The notes beneath the pieces are model-generated. The model was given only the letters and a program-made list of their open reading frames with translations, did not search any database and was not told the DNA's origin. The translations under genes and the position numbers were made by a program. This document shows positions 58,919-64,000 of a DNA stretch of 64,000 nt, one piece after another. Every line of letters starts with the position of its first letter. Position 1 is the first letter of the stretch. Source of the stretch: Acidimicrobiaceae bacterium (lineage in GTDB: Bacteria; Actinomycetota; Acidimicrobiia; Acidimicrobiales; Ilumatobacteraceae). The stretch lies in the NCBI GenBank assembly GCA_024641005.1, contig JAHEDX010000012.1:1-64000 (forward strand), read 5' to 3'.

Positions 58919-60394
58919 TCAGTCGCCGACCAGCGAACCGCGACCGCCCGGTAGGGCCCGCATCGCGGACGCGAGGCGTCGGGCGGCGAGCAGACACGCC
59001 ACCGCCACCACGAACGAGAGCAGCGTCGTCCAGGCGAGACCGGCACCGATCGCGCTTGCCGTCTGCTCGCCGAGCTCGACGTCCTTACCTGCGAGGACGT
59101 CGCGAACCGCCTCGATATCGCCGACGCGACGATCGACGACCAGCAGCAGGATCGCCCCGCCCAACGCGACCCCGTAGGTGATGCACAAGGTGCGGATGAA
59201 CTGATGAGCGGCGTTCGCCCTGCCCATTTCGGATTCGGCGCTGCTCGCCTGCAACAAGGTGAGCCCTGCCGTCGAGACGAACCCGATCGACAAGCCGACG
59301 GCGGCGAATCCGGCGAACACGAACCCGAGGTGCCAGTCGAACGCGATCGCCAGACCCGACAACGTCGTCGCCGGGACGATCAGGACGGCGCCGAGCAGGA
59401 TCACGTCCGACTCGCGCCATCGGTGGAGCAGACGGCTGAACACGACCGACCCGATCGTCCATCCGACGGTGAGGAACATCAGTGAGAACGCGGCGAACCC
59501 CTCCGAACGGCCACGCGTCGTCTGTACATACAAGGGCAGGTAGTTGTCGGTTGCGAGTCCGGCGATCAGCACGAGGCCACTCGTCAGGTGCACCCACCGC
59601 AACGGAAATCTGGTGAGATGCTCGCGATGGAGCACGGGATCGGGGGTGCGACCGCTGTGCCGCCAGTACCCGGTAGCGCTCGCCGTGGTGACCGCTACGC
59701 CGCCGACGACGAGCCACCATCGGTGGCCGATCTCGGACACGGCGATGAGCGATCCGATGGTGACGATCGACAGCAGCGCGACACCGGTCCAGTCCATCCG
59801 GACCGATGTCGCGCGCTCACGCGTGCTCGGCAGGGATCGCCAACCCACGGCGAGCGCGAGGGCGGTCAACGGCAACTGCACCAGGAAGATCGACCGCCAG
59901 TCGCCCATGGTGAGCAGGGCACCGGCGAGCGCGGGCCCGCCGAATCCCATGCCGCCCCAGACGAGGGAATTCGCCGCGAACGCCCTCGGTCGCAGCTCGT
60001 GTGGGTACGCCAGCCCGACTGCGGCCAGCGCCACCGCGATCACCAGCCCGCCACCGAGCCCCTGCATCACCCGCGCCGCGATCAGCATCGGAAGGTTCGG
60101 TGATGCTGCTGCCGCCGCGCTCCATGCGAGGAACCACACGCCGGTGACCCGGAACGTTCGTCGAACACCGATCGCGTCGATCACCGGACCGGCGACGATC
60201 ACCGCGACAGCAGATGTCGCGAGATATGCCGTGATCACCCACGGCACCAGACCGACATGGCCGAGGTCTTCGGTGATGTTGGGTAGGGCGGCGACGATCG
60301 CCAGACCGTCGAACGCCGCGATCGCGACAATGGTCAGGTTCGCGATCGTGACCGGAAGGTACCGACCGGCCCAGATGCTCTGGTCGGTGCTCAC
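58919..60394 (-). CDS. MFS transporter (DHA2-like)
   Basis: AFDGLAIVAALPNITEDLGHVGLVPWVITAYLATSAVAVIVAGPVIDAIGVRRTF plus many further TM segments. Confidence 0.92.
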   Translation of the reverse strand: MSTDQSIWAGRYLPVTIANLTIVAIAAFDGLAIVAALPNITEDLGHVGLVPWVITAYLATSAVAVIVAGPVIDAIGVRRTFRVTGVWFLAWSAAAAASPNLPMLIAARVMQGLGGGLVIAVALAAVGLAYPHELRPRAFAANSLVWGGMGFGGPALAGALLTMGDWRSIFLVQLPLTALALAVGWRSLPSTRERATSVRMDWTGVALLSIVTIGSLIAVSEIGHRWWLVVGGVAVTTASATGYWRHSGRTPDPVLHREHLTRFPLRWVHLTSGLVLIAGLATDNYLPLYVQTTRGRSEGFAAFSLMFLTVGWTIGSVVFSRLLHRWRESDVILLGAVLIVPATTLSGLAIAFDWHLGFVFAGFAAVGLSIGFVSTAGLTLLQASSAESEMGRANAAHQFIRTLCITYGVALGGAILLLVVDRRVGDIEAVRDVLAGKDVELGEQTASAIGAGLAWTTLLSFVVAVACLLAARRLASAMRALPGGRGSLVGD

Positions 60395-60443
60395 CGCGGC
60401 AGAGTAACGAGCGTCGGGGGCGAGGGCGGCACCGTGCCGATGG

Positions 60444-60476
60444 TGTTCGGTTTGGTGCCTGGCACCAAACCGAACA
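60444..60476. terminator. Perfect hairpin TGTTCGGTTTGGTGCC-t-GGCACCAAACCGAACA
   Basis: 16-bp arms, single-nt centre, directly after the metY stop codon (60479, minus). Confidence 0.75.
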
Positions 60477-60478
60477 GC

Positions 60479-61792
60479 TCAACTCGCGGCTGCTGCGAAA
60501 CCCTGATCGAGGTCGGCGATGATGTCGTCGATCAGCTCGAGCCCGACGCTGAGGCGGACCTGGCCAGGGGTCACACCTGCGGCCGCCTGCTCGTCGGCAG
60601 AGAGCTGGCTGTGGGTGGTCGCGGCCGGCTGGATCACCAGGCTGCGAACGTCACCGATGTTGGCGACATGACTGTGGAGCGTGAGCGCCTCGACGAACTT
60701 CTTGCCCGGCTCAGACCCGCCCACGATGTCGAACGCGATGATCGAGCCATAGCCCTTGCCCTGTCCGTACACGCGTGTGCGGTCGTGCCACGGGCTCGAC
60801 TCGAGCCCGGCATACGAGACGCCGGCGACCTGCGGGTGGGCGTCGAGATACTCGCCGACCTTCTGTGCGTTCTCCCAGTGACGGTCCATCCGGAGGCTCA
60901 ACGTTTCGAGACCCTGCAGGATCATGAACGCGTTGAACGGCGAGATCGCCATGCCCATGTCTCGCAGCATCTGGACCCGCGCCTTGAGAATGAACGAGCC
61001 GTGACCGAGCGCGGGCCAGTAGGCCAACCCGTGGTAGCTGGGATCGGGCTCGGTGAAGTTCGGGAAACGACCCGATGCTCCGTAGTCGAACGTGCCACCG
61101 TCGATGATGGCACCGCCAATCGAGGTGCCGTGACCGCCGATGAACTTGGTCAGGGAATGCACCACGATGTCGGCACCCCACTCGAGCGGCCGCACGAGGT
61201 ACGGCGTCGGCACCGTGTTGTCGACGATCAGGGGCACCCCGTGCTCGTGGGCGACCGCAGCGATGTTCTCGATGTCGAGGAAGTTGTTGCGGGGGTTGGC
61301 GAGCACCTCGCCGTAGAACGCCTTGGTGTTGGGCTGTACCGCTGCCCGCCACGCATCGAGATCGTCTGGGTCGTCGATGAAGGTGACCGCGATCCCCATC
61401 TTGGGCAGTGTGTAGTGCAGCAGGTTGTAGGTGCCCCCGTAGAGCGATGCCGACGCCACGACGTGGTCACCCGACTCGCACAGGGTGAGAATCGCCAACG
61501 TCTCGGCTGCCTGTCCGGATGCAACCGCCAGGGCGCCCGGAATACCGATCGCCGTCGTGCACCCACCTTCGAGCGCGTTGAGCCGCGCTTCGAGCGCCCC
61601 TTGCGTGGGGTTCATGATGCGGGTGTAGATGTTGCCCACCTCGGCCAAGCCGAACAGGTTCGCGGCATGCTCGGTGTCGCGGAACTCGTACGAGGTCGTC
61701 TGGTAGATCGGCACCGCCCTCGCACCGGTCGCGACATCGGGTTCGCCCCCGACATGGATTTGCTTGGTCTCGAAACCCCAGTTGTCACTCAT
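60479..61792 (-). CDS. metY: O-acetylhomoserine aminocarboxypropyltransferase / cysteine synthase family
   Basis: GFETKQIHVGGEPDVATGARAVPIYQTTSYEFRDTEHAANLFGLAEVGNIYTRIMNPTQGALEARLNALEGG; DNTVPTPYLVRPLEWGADIVVHSLTKFIGGHGTSIGG. Confidence 0.96.
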   Translation of the reverse strand: MSDNWGFETKQIHVGGEPDVATGARAVPIYQTTSYEFRDTEHAANLFGLAEVGNIYTRIMNPTQGALEARLNALEGGCTTAIGIPGALAVASGQAAETLAILTLCESGDHVVASASLYGGTYNLLHYTLPKMGIAVTFIDDPDDLDAWRAAVQPNTKAFYGEVLANPRNNFLDIENIAAVAHEHGVPLIVDNTVPTPYLVRPLEWGADIVVHSLTKFIGGHGTSIGGAIIDGGTFDYGASGRFPNFTEPDPSYHGLAYWPALGHGSFILKARVQMLRDMGMAISPFNAFMILQGLETLSLRMDRHWENAQKVGEYLDAHPQVAGVSYAGLESSPWHDRTRVYGQGKGYGSIIAFDIVGGSEPGKKFVEALTLHSHVANIGDVRSLVIQPAATTHSQLSADEQAAAGVTPGQVRLSVGLELIDDIIADLDQGFAAAAS

Positions 61793-61810
61793 CGCCCGCG
61801 ACTCTAGACG

Positions 61811-61841
61811 TCTAAACCCGACCTTTCAACTCGGGTTTAGA
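61811..61841. terminator. Hairpin TCTAAACCCGA-cctttcaac-TCGGGTTTAGA
   Basis: 11-bp perfect stem between mdh (stop at 61879, minus) and metY. Confidence 0.65.
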
Positions 61842-61878
61842 ATTGCTGGGAAGATCGACCCACCGGTGAGCCCTCGGT

Positions 61879-62865
61879 TCAGATCAGACCGAGTTCGGCG
61901 ACAGCGTCGCGTTCAGCCGTCAGCTCCGCGGCCGACGCGTCGATCTTGCCGCGGCTGTAGTCGTCGATGTCGAGCCCCTGGACGATCTCGTACTTGCCGT
62001 CCTTGCAGACGCAGGGGAAGCTCGACATGAGGCCTTCTGGCACGCCGTAGCTACCATCGGACGGCACGCCCATCGACACCCAGTCGCCCTCGGGCGTACC
62101 GAGACTCCACGACCGGATGTGGTCGACAGCGGCGTTCGCCGCCGATGCTGCCGACGACGCCCCACGGGCCTTGATGATCGCGCCGCCGCGTGTGGCAACG
62201 GTCGGGATGTAGGTCTGGTCGACCCACTCGTGATCGCCGACCGCCTCGTAGGCGTTGCGGCCGCCGACCTCGCAGTGGAACAGGTCGGGATACTGCGTGT
62301 TGGAGTGGTTGCCCCAGATCGTCATCTTCTTGACGTCGTTGACGCTCACTCCCAGCTTGGTCGCGAGTTGGCTGATCGCCCGGTTGTGGTCGAGCCGGGT
62401 CATCGCCGTGAAGCGGCCGGGATCGAGGTCGGTCGCATTGCTCCTCGCGATCAACGCGTTGGTGTTGGCAGGGTTGCCGACCACGAGCACCTTCACGTCG
62501 CGCTTGGCCGAGCGCGAGAGCGCCTCGCCCTGCGGCTTGAAGATGCCACCGTTGGCAGCGAGCAGATCGGAGCGGTCCATGCCGTCCTTGCGGGGCATCG
62601 CTCCGACGAGCAGAGCCACATCGGCGTCGCCGAACGCTACATCGGCGTCGTCGGTGCACACGACCGACGACAGCAACGGGAACGCACAGTCGTCGAGTTC
62701 CATCCTGACCCCTTCGAGCGCGCCGAGCGCCGGAGTGATCTCGAGGAGCGACAAGGCGATCGGCGTGTCGGGGCCGAGCATCGAGCCCGAGGCGATACGG
62801 AAGAGCAACGAATAACCGATCTGACCGGCAGCGCCGGTCACTGCAACACGAACTGGTGACGTCAT
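61879..62865 (-). CDS. mdh: Malate dehydrogenase
   Basis: [70 protein letters not shown]. Confidence 0.97.
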   Translation of the reverse strand: MTSPVRVAVTGAAGQIGYSLLFRIASGSMLGPDTPIALSLLEITPALGALEGVRMELDDCAFPLLSSVVCTDDADVAFGDADVALLVGAMPRKDGMDRSDLLAANGGIFKPQGEALSRSAKRDVKVLVVGNPANTNALIARSNATDLDPGRFTAMTRLDHNRAISQLATKLGVSVNDVKKMTIWGNHSNTQYPDLFHCEVGGRNAYEAVGDHEWVDQTYIPTVATRGGAIIKARGASSAASAANAAVDHIRSWSLGTPEGDWVSMGVPSDGSYGVPEGLMSSFPCVCKDGKYEIVQGLDIDDYSRGKIDASAAELTAERDAVAELGLI

Positions 62866-63035
62866 GTCATTGAGCGTATGCGCGCCGTGGCGCGCCGACC
62901 CAACGGATGGCGGCACCGCCTTCGAAACGTGGAGGCGGGACCCGCTTCGGGCATCGCTTGCACACATGCCGACCATCGCGGTCGAAGCTCTCAGGGCGTT
63001 CAGGTGGCGCCGGATTCCACGGGTTCGTCAGCCGG

Positions 63036-64000
63036 TCATCGACCGGTGATGTCACCGATCATGTCGGCGTAGAACTTCTGGCCGTCGGCCGACAGGTGGA
63101 TGCCGTCGGAGGCGAAGCAATTACCGACACAGTTGTTCGAGATCGTGTTCCAGTCGATCAGGATGATGTTGTCGCCCGGGCGGTCGCGCGCTGCGAGCAG
63201 GGCATTGTTCTGCGCCGTCCACGGGCGGTTGGCGCGGACATTGATGAGTAACACGTTGGGCACCTTGCTCAGCGGTCTCAGGAAGTCGTCGAGCGTCTCC
63301 TTCGTGAACGGTCCGTTCGTGCCGAGGTGGATGATCACCGGATCGCCGAACAGGTCTGCCGCGCCGAGCTGTTCCATGACCGGCACCATGTCGATCATCT
63401 GGCGGCTCTTCTCGGCGTTGACGGTGTAGCCACGGTCGGTGAGCACCCCTGCCGCACCCAGCATCACCGAGTCGCCGATCGCGAAATAGCTCACAGGTTC
63501 TGGCGGCAAGGTCGTGGTCGTCGTGGTGGTCGTGGTGGTGGTCGGAATCTCGGGAACGACCGGGATCGAATCGTCGGCGGGCACGGTCGTCTGGGTGACG
63601 GGTGGGTCGGCCGGAGCCGCGCCCTCACCGGCGTTGCCGGAACCCAACAAGTCGTCGAGACTCGTGACGTTCTCTTCGCCTTCGACCAACATCTGATCGA
63701 TCTCGTTGCGTTGCAGGTCGGCGAGGCCGAGACGGAGGACACCGAAGCTCAGCAGTGCGAGGCACGCCAGGGCCGTGCCACCCGCGAGTTTGCGCGGCAG
63801 CGGATCGCGGCGCCGGCGCAGGCTGTCCCACCAGATACCGACCTCGCCTCGGCGGATGGGCGTCTCGATGTAGGTGTACGACACCTCGGTGATCACACTG
63901 GTCACGATCATCGCCACGATGAACTGACGGAAGGTCAGCGCGTTCCCGGCGACCTCACGGATGATCTGATAGATCGGCCACGAGTAGAGATAGAGGCCGT
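63036..64000 (-). CDS. Acyltransferase family 3 (OafA/YrhL-like) with C-terminal SGNH-like domain; 5' end outside window
   Basis: VSYTYIETPIRRGEVG; poly-Thr linker TTTTTTTTTTT; SYFAIGDSVMLGAAGVL...VIIHLGTNGPFTKETLDDFL...DGIHLSADGQKFYADMI. Confidence 0.88.
   Translation of the reverse strand, partial: GLYLYSWPIYQIIREVAGNALTFRQFIVAMIVTSVITEVSYTYIETPIRRGEVGIWWDSLRRRRDPLPRKLAGGTALACLALLSFGVLRLGLADLQRNEIDQMLVEGEENVTSLDDLLGSGNAGEGAAPADPPVTQTTVPADDSIPVVPEIPTTTTTTTTTTTLPPEPVSYFAIGDSVMLGAAGVLTDRGYTVNAEKSRQMIDMVPVMEQLGAADLFGDPVIIHLGTNGPFTKETLDDFLRPLSKVPNVLLINVRANRPWTAQNNALLAARDRPGDNIILIDWNTISNNCVGNCFASDGIHLSADGQKFYADMIGDITGR

Noticed and set aside
60434-61807. 457-aa plus-strand ORF
   Set aside because: Antisense of metY.
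63511-63541. gtggtcgtggtggtggtc low-complexity run
   Set aside because: Encodes a poly-Thr linker in the acyltransferase protein; common in high-GC actinobacterial surface proteins.

Overview
High-GC actinobacterial chromosomal window; gene content suggests an Acidimicrobiia/Ilumatobacter-like organism (inference). About 50 CDS are supportable. No rRNA, tRNA, CRISPR, prophage or IS element was recognised. Main blocks: (1) P1B-type metal ATPase with a C-terminal hemerythrin domain, next to a TetR regulator, a mycothiol-dependent DinB-like protein and a flavodiiron-like MBL protein (1.4-6.0 kb). (2) A ~16.5 kb minus-strand, mostly translationally coupled catabolic/uptake operon (6.3-22.8 kb): amidohydrolase, O-methyltransferase, Zn-dehydrogenase, aldo/keto reductase, BMP-type ABC importer, Rieske oxygenase, acyl-CoA ligase, hydantoinase A/B, cupin. 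It is followed by a second Rieske oxygenase, an FCD-GntR regulator and a VOC protein. Four near-identical TGGTC-N-GACCA palindromes sit at all four promoters of this locus, and it is the best candidate for an undescribed system, probably catabolism of an N-heterocycle or cyclic amide. (3) TPP riboswitch with thiN-thiBPQ. (4) gnd-zwf. (5) Cobalamin riboswitch with btuFCD, divergent from cobO-cobU-cobT-cobS salvage genes. (6) IclR-regulated gamma-butyrobetaine/carnitine-to-glycine-betaine cluster. (7) Kup, aspC, serC, PAC2, metY, mdh and others. Several large perfect inverted repeats lie between genes. All assignments come from reading the translations; no database search was run.
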